This document shows, one piece after another, positions 48,248 to 55,467 of a stretch of 64,000 nt of DNA. How positions within the stretch are numbered: position 1 is the stretch's first letter; the number at the start of each line of letters is the position of its first letter. The notes under the pieces were generated by a model. The model ran no database searches. It worked only from the letters and a program-made list of their open reading frames with translations, and had not been told where the DNA came from. A program made the position numbers and the translations under genes. The DNA is from Rhizobacter sp. OV335 (GTDB lineage: Bacteria; Pseudomonadota; Gammaproteobacteria; Burkholderiales; Burkholderiaceae_C): contig NZ_FRCQ01000015.1 of NCBI RefSeq assembly GCF_900142965.1, forward strand, positions 62,001 through 126,000, in the 5' to 3' direction.

Positions 48248-48880
48248 ATGGGCGTACCGATTCTTCATGTCGACGGCTTGCGCAAGCAGTACCGGCGCGG
48301 CTGGCCGAACCGGCAGACGACGTTTTCGCTGGAGGCCGATTTCCAGGTCGACGGCCCCGGCATCATCGGCGTGATGGGCGCCAACGGCGCCGGCAAGACG
48401 ACGATGTTCGAGCTGATCACCGGCGGCAACGCGCCGAGCGGCGGGCGGGTGATGGTGGCCGGGCAGGACATCCACAAGGTGCGCTACCGCGAGCGCGACC
48501 GGCTGGCGCTGCACTACCACCAGTCCTACCAGGTGCGCTCATTCAAGCGCGACCGGCCGAACTTCATGCTGGAGCACGCCGGCGCGGACCGCGCGGTGGT
48601 GCACCTGTTCGACGAGCCGCAGTTCAACACGCAGGACGGCTACATCGGCTTCATGCTGGAGTTCTTCCGCAAGCTGCGCGGCCAGGGCAAGCTGGTGTTC
48701 CTGTGTCTGCACCCGAACGAGCCGGTGCACATGGAGATCCTGGCCGACATCTGCGAGCGCTACATCTTCGTGCACAAGGACGAGAGCCGGGTCAGCCGCC
48801 TGATGCATGCGACGACGATGGGGGAGCTGTGCACGCATGCGAGCGTGCGGGGGTATCTGGGGAAGCTCGCGCCGGCCTGA
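48248..48880 (+). CDS. Reduced ABC-type ATPase lacking the signature subdomain
   Basis: A 210-residue protein with Walker A GANGAGKTT at 44-52, a candidate Q-loop Gln at 92 or 95, Walker B VVHLFDEP at 117-124 and a His (155) in LCLHPNEP at the H-loop place. Between Q-loop and Walker B there are only about 25 residues instead of roughly 75, and no LSGGQ-like motif. The helical subdomain therefore seems to be missing. The reading frame is intact and the gene is 4 bp after livF in the transporter operon, so it is not obviously decaying. It may couple substrate sensing to the transporter or act on another partner. The function is unknown. Confidence 0.7.
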   Translation: MGVPILHVDGLRKQYRRGWPNRQTTFSLEADFQVDGPGIIGVMGANGAGKTTMFELITGGNAPSGGRVMVAGQDIHKVRYRERDRLALHYHQSYQVRSFKRDRPNFMLEHAGADRAVVHLFDEPQFNTQDGYIGFMLEFFRKLRGQGKLVFLCLHPNEPVHMEILADICERYIFVHKDESRVSRLMHATTMGELCTHASVRGYLGKLAPA

Positions 48881-48890
48881 GCGCGCAGCA

Positions 48891-49079
48891 CCGTTCGCCC
48901 TGAGCCTGTCGAAGGGTCGCCGCACACGCACCGTTCGGGCTGAGCCTGTCGAAGCGCTGGTTGCAGGCTTCGACAGGCTCAGCCCGAACGGAGACACGCG
49001 GACAGGGCTTCGACGAGCTCAGCCCGAACGGGACTTTTCGCTCGACCCGAACGGGCCTTTTCCTCACGCCCGAACGGCC
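48891..49079. repeat. Array of the dispersed GTTCGGGCTGAGCCTGTCGAAG repeat
   Basis: At least four copies and two fragments. Forward copies: 48891-48916 and 48931-48956 (CCGTTCGSSCTGAGCCTGTC then GAAGSG). Inverted copies: 48966-48991 and 49006-49032. Short pieces (CCCGAACGG) occur at 49046-49054 and 49069-49077. Forward copy b and inverted copy c form a large hairpin of about 25 bp per arm. The array fills the 183 bp between the ATPase gene and the convergent SCO gene. The last fragment runs into the SCO 3' end. Confidence 0.85.
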
Positions 49080-49636
49080 ACCCTCTGCATCAGCTTCACC
49101 AACTCCTCCGGCTGCGGCATGTCCTCGGTGCGATAAACCAGCCGCGCCTGCCGGTCGAACACGAAGGCCTGCGCGGTGTGCCGGTCGATGCCCGGCGCGC
49201 GGCCGCGCAGGAAGTCGAGCAATGGGTCGACATCCTTCAGCTTCGGCAACGCAGCCGCCCAGCGCGTGGACTGCGCGCCGAACTTCGCAAGCCAGGCCCG
49301 CATCGCCGGCAGGTCGTCGCCCAGCGGGTCGATCGACAGCGACAGCAGGCGCAGCCCCGCGTTCTCCTTCGCGAGCCGCGCCTGCGCGTCGGCGAACACC
49401 GCGCCCTGGATCGGGCAGGTGGCGCTGCAGCCGGTGAACATCAGCTGCACGGCCGTGACCTGGCCCGTGAGCAGCGAGGAAAGCGGCACCGATTTGCCGG
49501 CCATGTCCTGCACTGCGAGATCCGGTGCGGACAACGCCGGTTGCACCGGGCCGAAGGCGCTGTGCGCCCTCGCCTCGTGCAACAGCAGTCCGCAGGCGGC
49601 CGCGCCGACAAGCCATTCGCGCCGCGTCGTCATCAT
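49064..49636 (-). CDS. SCO1/SenC family copper chaperone/thiol protein
   Basis: A 190-residue exported protein with a signal (about 1-24, TRREWLVGAAACGLLL, Tat-like Arg pair) and a thioredoxin fold. The copper-binding CxxxC is in FTGCSATCPIQ and the conserved His in GIDRHTAQAF. SCO proteins deliver copper to cytochrome oxidase CuA or other copper enzymes. No oxidase genes are near. It lies directly downstream of the galactose oxidase fusion and a cytochrome c gene on the same strand, so it may metallate the copper-radical enzyme. Its ATG overlaps the cytochrome stop. Confidence 0.88.
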   Translation of the reverse strand: MMTTRREWLVGAAACGLLLHEARAHSAFGPVQPALSAPDLAVQDMAGKSVPLSSLLTGQVTAVQLMFTGCSATCPIQGAVFADAQARLAKENAGLRLLSLSIDPLGDDLPAMRAWLAKFGAQSTRWAAALPKLKDVDPLLDFLRGRAPGIDRHTAQAFVFDRQARLVYRTEDMPQPEELVKLMQRVAVRA

Positions 49637-50046
49637 GTCTCTCCTCCATCGATCAGCCAGGTCCACAGCGCCTTGCACTGCGCATCGTCGATCGCATAGC
49701 GCGGCATCTGGCGCGGGATCAGCATGATGGCCGGGTCGATGCCGCTGCGCAGCAGGCGGCAGAAGGAGGCCTCGTCGTAGCGCGATGGCGGCCCGCCGCG
49801 GCGCGCGATGGGGCCCAGCAGGCGATCGCGCGTCAGCAGCGGCGCGAACGAGGCGGCGCCCGACGCGGCCTGCGCGGCGCTGTCGCGGGAGTGGCAGTTG
49901 GTGCAGCGCGTCGCGACCGGTGGCAGGGGTTGCGCATGGCCGCTGATCGTGCCTGGCAGCGCGACCTCGCCGCGGTACAGCTGGCGGCCGAGGTTCGGCC
50001 CCGGCTCGGTTGCGGCGATCGCGGGCCACAGGGCGAGCATCACCAT
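49633..50046 (-). CDS. Small exported cytochrome c
   Basis: A 137-residue protein with a short signal peptide (MVMLALWPAIAAT) and one haem motif CTNCH. A Met in PRQMPRY is a possible axial ligand. It resembles monohaem electron-carrier or SoxX-like small cytochromes, without a clear subfamily. I chose ATG 50044-50046. An upstream in-frame start at 50109 would translate the dispersed repeat and lacks a signal peptide shape. It sits between the galactose oxidase fusion and SCO genes and could feed electrons to the di-haem domain. Confidence 0.75.
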   Translation of the reverse strand: MVMLALWPAIAATEPGPNLGRQLYRGEVALPGTISGHAQPLPPVATRCTNCHSRDSAAQAASGAASFAPLLTRDRLLGPIARRGGPPSRYDEASFCRLLRSGIDPAIMLIPRQMPRYAIDDAQCKALWTWLIDGGET

Positions 50047-50066
50047 CCACCACCTGTTCGGGTACC

Positions 50067-50094
50067 GGGCCTTCGACAGGCTCAGTCCGAACGG
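50067..50094. repeat. Single inverted copy of the dispersed repeat
   Basis: GGGCCTTCGACAGGCTCAGT followed by CCGAACGG is the same family as the array at 48891-49079, lying between the galactose oxidase fusion stop and the cytochrome c start. In a longer reading of the cytochrome frame it would encode PFGLSLSKA, a common artefact of this repeat. Confidence 0.8.
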
Positions 50095-50134
50095 GGGGTG
50101 TGCGGTCATCGCGCCTCTCCGACTTGATTCATCC

Positions 50135-53100
50135 CTACCGCACCACCACGCTGTACATGCTGTTGCCCCCGGTCGCCACCGGCCCCAGGTTCACCGTCCC
50201 GGCCGGGAAGCTCTTCGTCCACACGCTGAAGCTGCGCGCCGTTCCGCCCTCGTCGGTCGTCATCTTCAGCCCGGTGTTCGACCAGCCCGCCATCCACGCC
50301 AACGCGCCGGTGAAGCGGTCGTCGACCGTCAGGTACACGTCCGCCGGCTGGTTCAGCGTGAAGCTCACCGTCGGATTGCCGGTGAAGGTCTTCGAATCGT
50401 TGGCGGTGCGCAACCAGGGAGAACCCGACAGCACCGTCGGCAACCCGGTGATCGTGAAGGTGCGATCACCGAACTGCAGCGCGCTCGCCTGCAGGTTGGC
50501 CTGCACCGACCAGTCCACCGCGTTCGCCGTGTCCAGCACCGACAAGCCACCGATCGTCGCCGCGCTGATCGCATCGTTGCTGTCGTCGATCTGCTGCAGG
50601 TAGGCCACCAGCTGGGTGCGCTGCGTCGCCGTCAGGCTGCCCGCCGCGCCGTGCTGGTTGGCCGCATTGGCAGTGGTCAGCACGTCCAGCAGCGTCGCCG
50701 CCGAGCCGTCGTGCAGGTACGGCCCTGTCCCCCACGCGCCCTTCAGCGTCGGCGTGTCCAGCCCGGTCAGCGTCTGCCCGAGCCGCTTGCCCGACGACGC
50801 CTTGATCGTGCCGACGTTGCGCAGCACGCCGCCGGCACTGTCGGTCACGTCGGTGCCGCCGTGGCAGGCGAGGCAACCGCCCGCGCCGCGGAACAGCGCC
50901 TGGCCCGCCACGGCATCGGCCGTCAGCGTGCCGTTCACGTTGCGGTACGGGCTCGCATCGCTGGTCTTCAACGACGCGACGTACGCCGCCAGCGCATCCA
51001 GGTCGGCGCTGATGCCCGCCTTGCGGTCGCCCAGCGGCTGCGAGCGCGTGCCGGTGTTGAACTGCGCATCGCTCATCAGCCCGGTGCCGAGCGCGAAGTT
51101 GCGGATCTGGCCTTCGAAATCCTGGATCTCGTCGAAGTTGCCGGTCCAGTGCTGGTTGCCCTGCGCGCCGGCATGCCCGCGCAGCGAGATGGTGTTGCGC
51201 AGGCCTTCGCCCAGGCCGGTGAAGTCCCAGGTGCGGCCGTCCTGCCCGCCGTCGTTGTGGCACGACGCGCAGCTCATGTAGGCATCGCGCGCCAGCCGCG
51301 TGTCGGCTGCGTCGTAGAACAGCTTCTTGCCCGTCAGCACGGTGGCCGCGAGCTTCTCGGTGCCGACGGCGCCGGCATTCGCCAGCAGCGGCAGGTTCAG
51401 CTCGCCGAAGTTCACGAGGCGCGCCAGGTCATACACCCCGAGCGTGCGGTCCATGAAGTTGTTGACGTACAGCTTCAGCCCGTCGGCCGACACCGCCACC
51501 GCCTGCGGCGCGCGCCCGACCGGGAAGCGGTAGATCTCGGCCTTGCCGACCGGGTCGACCACCGCCACCTCGCGACTGGTCTCCAGTGCGACGAACAGGT
51601 AGGCCCCGGTCGGGTGGAACGCCGCGCCGCTGCCGACGCCGGAGTTGTCGTGGTCGATGCGCGCCGCGTAGTCCTCCGCCCAGCCGACCAGGTCGATGCG
51701 CGAGCTGATCGCGCGCACCGTGTTCTGGAAGTCGAGGTTGTTGCCGTCGCGCAGCGTGCCGCGCAGCAGGTTGTCCTGCTTGGCCGGCACCCACGCGCTC
51801 GCGCCGTCCGGCGAGATCACCGCCGGCGCCAGGTAGTTCGGGATGCCCCGGCCCTGCAGCAGGCTGTCGGGCTTGTCGCTGTGCTGCAGCACGACGGTGC
51901 GCTCCACCACCAGCGCTGCCGTCACGACGACCACCTCGCCGCCCTTCTTGACACCGCTCACGGCCGTCTGCACGGCGGCCGTGCCCTCGCCCGGCAGCGC
52001 CGGCGAGATGAAGCGCGACACCAGCACGCGGTCGCTCGCCGCCGTGACCGCCACATGCCGCGGGTTCGCGCCGACCGCCACGCTGCCGAGCGTCGCGCCG
52101 GTCGACACGTTCAGCTTCAGCAACTGGCCGGTGCCCTCCAGCGCAACATAGGCCGCGCTGCCATCCGGCGCGAACGCCAGCCCGAACGGCTGCGACGCGC
52201 GCGGCAAGGCCAGCGTCTGCGCGACCGCCAGCGTGCTTGCGTTGACGATGCTGATCGTCGCGTCGCCCTTGTTGACGACCCACATGCGGCCGTCGGGGGC
52301 ACGCGCCACGCTGCGCGGCCGCGTGCCGACCGCGATCTCGGCGACCCGCGCATTCGTGCTGCCGTTGAAGACGCTGACGCTGTCGTTGTCCTGGTTGACC
52401 AGCCACACGCGCGGCGTCGCGGTGGGCTCCAGCGCGATCGCCGACGACGAGGTCGGGCGTGCCGCGGTCGCCGCCGCATAGACAGCCTGCTTGAAGGTGC
52501 GCGAGGTCACGACGTTGTTCGCGTCGATCGCCTCGACCGTCACGTTGTACAGGCCCGGCGAGGCGTAGGTGTGGGCGATCGACGTCGCGGTGGAGTACGC
52601 CGTCTGCGCCGTGCCGTCGCCGAAGGTCCAGCGGTAGCGCGTGCCGCTGCCGCCGTTCGACGCGACGTTGAAGCTCACGCTGCCGCCCGACGCCACCGGC
52701 GCCGCGGCGACCGGGTCGATCACGAAGGCCGCCGCGCTGACGTTCCAGCCGAACGCCGCGCTCGCGGTGCCGCCGTGTCCGTCGTTGACGCCGACCGTCA
52801 CCGCGAAGTTGCCGACGGTGGTCACGCTGCCGCTGATCAGCCCGCTCGTCGCGTTGATCGACAGGCCGTTCGGCAGTCCGGTGGCCGAGTACGTGAGCGC
52901 ATCGCCATCCGGATCGCCGGCGCTGACGCCGAACGACACCGCCTGGCCGACCAGGTTGTTGCGGTTCGCGATCGGCGCGATGGACGGTGCGCGGTCGACC
53001 GTCACCGTCTTCTCCGAACTGCGGTCCGGGAAGTCGTTGAAGTTGCCGCTCTTCAGCAGCGACCAGTTGACGCCGTCGTTGCCGATGTAGAAGTTGTAGC

Positions 53101-55282
53101 CGGCGATGATGCCGTTCAACCCGCCCGCGACCGGCCGCGGCAGGTACTTGAAGCCGCCGATGCCACGCGCCGCGCCGAGGTTGACGATGAAGCGGTGCGG
53201 CAGCGGCGCGTTGCCGCCGGTGTACTTGGTGTGCCAGAAGGTTGCGGCATCGCCGTCGATCGCGGCGGCGCCGGAGTTCTGCCCGCTTGCCGCCTCCTGG
53301 CTGTCGACCTGCACCGCCCAGCCGGTGCGCGGGATCACCGCGCCGGCCCGGTCGAGCAGGTTGAACTCGGCCATCGAGGTCCAGGCGTTGCCGCCCTGCT
53401 CCGACACCGCCTCCAGCATCACGTACTGCACCGTCGCGCCGAGCACCGGCGTGACGTTCCACGCGAGCATCGTGCTGCTGGCTGCCACGTCGTTGCGCGT
53501 GCTGACCGTGACGACGTACTGGCCCACCGTGGTCGGCGTGCCGGTGATCGCGCCGGTGGTGGTGTTGAGCGACAGGCCCGGCGGCAGCCCGGTGGCCGAC
53601 CAGGTCAGCGTGCCGGTCGGCGTGGTGGCGGCCAGCGCCAGGCTCACCGCGCTGCCGCTGATGCTGCTCTGCGTGCCGGGGTTCACCAGCTTCGGCGCGG
53701 CGTCGCTGCCGATGCGGATCATCTTCGAGACCGACGGCGTGCCGGCCGCGTTCATCGCGAACAGCATGTAGTAGCCGGGCAGCAGCACGCCGGGGTTCGA
53801 CGGCAGCGCGAGCGAGTACGCGTTGGTGCCGGTGGTCGTGAACTGCAGCGGGATGCGGCGCTGGTCGTTGTTGACGGTGTGCGTGGTCGAGCCCACGCGC
53901 ACCAGCGAGAACTGCGCGATCGCGGCGTTTGTCGTCACCGCGATGTTGGTGCCCTGCGTCGCGGTGGCCGGTGCGGTGCCGATCGCCGGGCGGGTCGCGG
54001 CGGTGCCGTCGTCGTTCAGCAGGTAATGCGGCGTCAGGATCTGCGCGTTCGCATGGTTGGTCGAGCAGCTGCCGCACAGGCCGCTGCCGGCCGTCAGCAC
54101 GCGGGCGTCGGGCAGCAGCAGCGCGATGCTGTGGTAGTTGCGCGGCACGCCGATCGGCGGCAGCGGCACGAAGGTTTCGGTGGCCGGGTTCCACAGCTCG
54201 GGCACCAGCGCCGAGTTGTCGTCGGACCACGGGTGGCCGAAGCTGTGGCCGCCAATCACCAGCACCTGCCCGTTAGGCAGCACGACGCCGTTGCTGAAGA
54301 TGCGCGAGTACGCCATCGGCGCGACCTTGCGCACCGAGACGCCGGCGTTCACGTCGATCACGTAGGCGCGGTTGTTGGCGTTCTGCCCTTCGTAGGCCGG
54401 CGCGCCGCCGACCTTCAGGATCTTCCCGATGTCGTACATCACCGCGTTGCCGCTCTGGCTGTACGCATCGTCGCCGCGCGTGCCGGCGGGGGTGATGCTG
54501 CCGGTGCCACCGTTCGCCTGGGTGTCGATCCAGTTCATGTTGGCGGCCGGGCCGGCGTGCAGCACCTTGCCGTTCGGCGCGGGGAACAGCCACATGTGGT
54601 TGTCGGCGCGGAACGCGAAATCGGGGTCGTTGCCGAGCGCTGCATCCACCGGCACGCCGTTGAGCCGCGCCCAGCCGCCGGCGGCGGTCCAGCGCTCGCC
54701 GTGCTTGTTGCCGCGCCCGCCGCTCCACGAGCCGCCGAGCGTGAAGACCGAGCCGTCGGCGAGGATGGTGTTGGCGTTGTAGCCACGCGGGATCGTCATC
54801 GTCGCGCCGGTGCTCCAGGCGTTGGCCACCGGGTCGTAGATGGTGGTCTTGGCGCTGTCCTTGCCGCCGTTGACGAGGATGCGCCCGTCCGGCAGGTTGG
54901 TCGTGCCGGTGCAGAACATGTCGTGGCCGGTCTGCGTGACCAGCGTCTCGCCGGCGGTCTGCGTGGCCGGGTCGAACAGCGTCGTGTAGGTCTGGCCGCT
55001 GGGCGCGCCGTCGGTGAAGCGGTCGGACGAGGCCCACAGCATCACCTTGCCGTTCGGCAGCAGCGCGGCCGATGGCGTCACCATCGACAGCGGGATCAGC
55101 GGCGTCCACTGGCCGGCGCCGGGTGCGGCCACCGCGGCGGTGCGCTCGGTGGGCGGCGCGGCGGCGTCGGCAGTCGATGGCGTCGGCGCGGGGTCGTTGC
55201 CACCGCCACCACAGGCTGCCAGCAACAGCGCACCAATCAGCGAGGCGCACCGCGGCGCACCGGCTCGGAATGAACGGGTCAT
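50135..55282 (-). CDS. Galactose oxidase (copper radical) / di-haem cytochrome c fusion lipoprotein
   Basis: A 1715-residue lipoprotein (lipobox LLAAC, Cys24). The galactose oxidase domain (about 55-510) keeps all active-site residues of the fungal enzyme: Cys124 in HDMFC and Tyr168 in RGYN (the thioether pair), Trp186 in GGSWSGG, Tyr383-His384 in NYHSIALLLPD, and His468 in TTHTVNNDQRR. Then follow He_PIG Ig (515-605), an F5/8C-like domain (610-760), a second He_PIG (765-850), PKD (854-935), a YVTN propeller (945-1310), a di-haem peroxidase-like domain (CASCH 1338-1342, CLACH 1470-1474, PYLHDGSAATLLDVL) and the shared C-terminal module. The oxidase would make H2O2 and the cytochrome could reduce it. 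That coupling is inferred. Confidence 0.88.
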   Translation of the reverse strand: MTRSFRAGAPRCASLIGALLLAACGGGGNDPAPTPSTADAAAPPTERTAAVAAPGAGQWTPLIPLSMVTPSAALLPNGKVMLWASSDRFTDGAPSGQTYTTLFDPATQTAGETLVTQTGHDMFCTGTTNLPDGRILVNGGKDSAKTTIYDPVANAWSTGATMTIPRGYNANTILADGSVFTLGGSWSGGRGNKHGERWTAAGGWARLNGVPVDAALGNDPDFAFRADNHMWLFPAPNGKVLHAGPAANMNWIDTQANGGTGSITPAGTRGDDAYSQSGNAVMYDIGKILKVGGAPAYEGQNANNRAYVIDVNAGVSVRKVAPMAYSRIFSNGVVLPNGQVLVIGGHSFGHPWSDDNSALVPELWNPATETFVPLPPIGVPRNYHSIALLLPDARVLTAGSGLCGSCSTNHANAQILTPHYLLNDDGTAATRPAIGTAPATATQGTNIAVTTNAAIAQFSLVRVGSTTHTVNNDQRRIPLQFTTTGTNAYSLALPSNPGVLLPGYYMLFAMNAAGTPSVSKMIRIGSDAAPKLVNPGTQSSISGSAVSLALAATTPTGTLTWSATGLPPGLSLNTTTGAITGTPTTVGQYVVTVSTRNDVAASSTMLAWNVTPVLGATVQYVMLEAVSEQGGNAWTSMAEFNLLDRAGAVIPRTGWAVQVDSQEAASGQNSGAAAIDGDAATFWHTKYTGGNAPLPHRFIVNLGAARGIGGFKYLPRPVAGGLNGIIAGYNFYIGNDGVNWSLLKSGNFNDFPDRSSEKTVTVDRAPSIAPIANRNNLVGQAVSFGVSAGDPDGDALTYSATGLPNGLSINATSGLISGSVTTVGNFAVTVGVNDGHGGTASAAFGWNVSAAAFVIDPVAAAPVASGGSVSFNVASNGGSGTRYRWTFGDGTAQTAYSTATSIAHTYASPGLYNVTVEAIDANNVVTSRTFKQAVYAAATAARPTSSSAIALEPTATPRVWLVNQDNDSVSVFNGSTNARVAEIAVGTRPRSVARAPDGRMWVVNKGDATISIVNASTLAVAQTLALPRASQPFGLAFAPDGSAAYVALEGTGQLLKLNVSTGATLGSVAVGANPRHVAVTAASDRVLVSRFISPALPGEGTAAVQTAVSGVKKGGEVVVVTAALVVERTVVLQHSDKPDSLLQGRGIPNYLAPAVISPDGASAWVPAKQDNLLRGTLRDGNNLDFQNTVRAISSRIDLVGWAEDYAARIDHDNSGVGSGAAFHPTGAYLFVALETSREVAVVDPVGKAEIYRFPVGRAPQAVAVSADGLKLYVNNFMDRTLGVYDLARLVNFGELNLPLLANAGAVGTEKLAATVLTGKKLFYDAADTRLARDAYMSCASCHNDGGQDGRTWDFTGLGEGLRNTISLRGHAGAQGNQHWTGNFDEIQDFEGQIRNFALGTGLMSDAQFNTGTRSQPLGDRKAGISADLDALAAYVASLKTSDASPYRNVNGTLTADAVAGQALFRGAGGCLACHGGTDVTDSAGGVLRNVGTIKASSGKRLGQTLTGLDTPTLKGAWGTGPYLHDGSAATLLDVLTTANAANQHGAAGSLTATQRTQLVAYLQQIDDSNDAISAATIGGLSVLDTANAVDWSVQANLQASALQFGDRTFTITGLPTVLSGSPWLRTANDSKTFTGNPTVSFTLNQPADVYLTVDDRFTGALAWMAGWSNTGLKMTTDEGGTARSFSVWTKSFPAGTVNLGPVATGGNSMYSVVVR

Positions 55283-55341
55283 GCTTGTCTCCTGCCCGGC
55301 ACATGCGGTGGCTGCGTGGCCTGCGCTGCACCTTGTCTTTG

Positions 55342-55382
55342 AACGTATGTTCTATTTTTACATCATGTAGAACATGCGCTCT
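55342..55382. promoter_or_regulatory. Pair of operator-like palindromes upstream of the galactose oxidase fusion
   Basis: GAACGTATGTTC (55342-55353, perfect) and GAACATGCGCTC (55371-55382, one mismatch) start 29 bp apart, 60-100 bp before the start codon, in an AT-rich island. The motif and spacing match those upstream of the 1327-aa gene and in the rpiR2/livM divergon. The rest of 55283-55467 shows no gene. Confidence 0.65.
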
Positions 55383-55467
55383 TTTTACAGCGCCGGCGGG
55401 GCGGTGTCAACGCGGGTCGGCCCGACGCGGTGTAACGCCCGGTGCCCTCAGGGCGAGGTTTGCAGCG

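Noticed and set aside
48891-49079. Repeat array considered as a CRISPR array
   Set aside because: Copies lie in both orientations, with irregular spacers of 10-15 bp and no cas genes, which fits a dispersed palindromic repeat.
50047-50109. Extended N-terminus (MTAHPPFGLSLSKA) for the small cytochrome c
   Set aside because: The extension is the translated dispersed repeat and would bury the signal peptide behind 21 residues. The start at 50046 gives a normal exported cytochrome.
49808-55273. An 1821-codon open frame on the plus strand opposite the galactose oxidase fusion
   Set aside because: Its translation is Arg/Ala/His-rich without any recognisable domain. It is a shadow frame caused by high GC at third positions of the real minus-strand gene.
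34740-55382. GAAC-N4-GTTC sites read as LexA boxes
   Set aside because: That pattern matches the Gram-positive (Bacillus-type) LexA box. Betaproteobacterial LexA binds CTGT-N8-ACAG, and the genes here are catabolic with RpiR regulators next to the sites.
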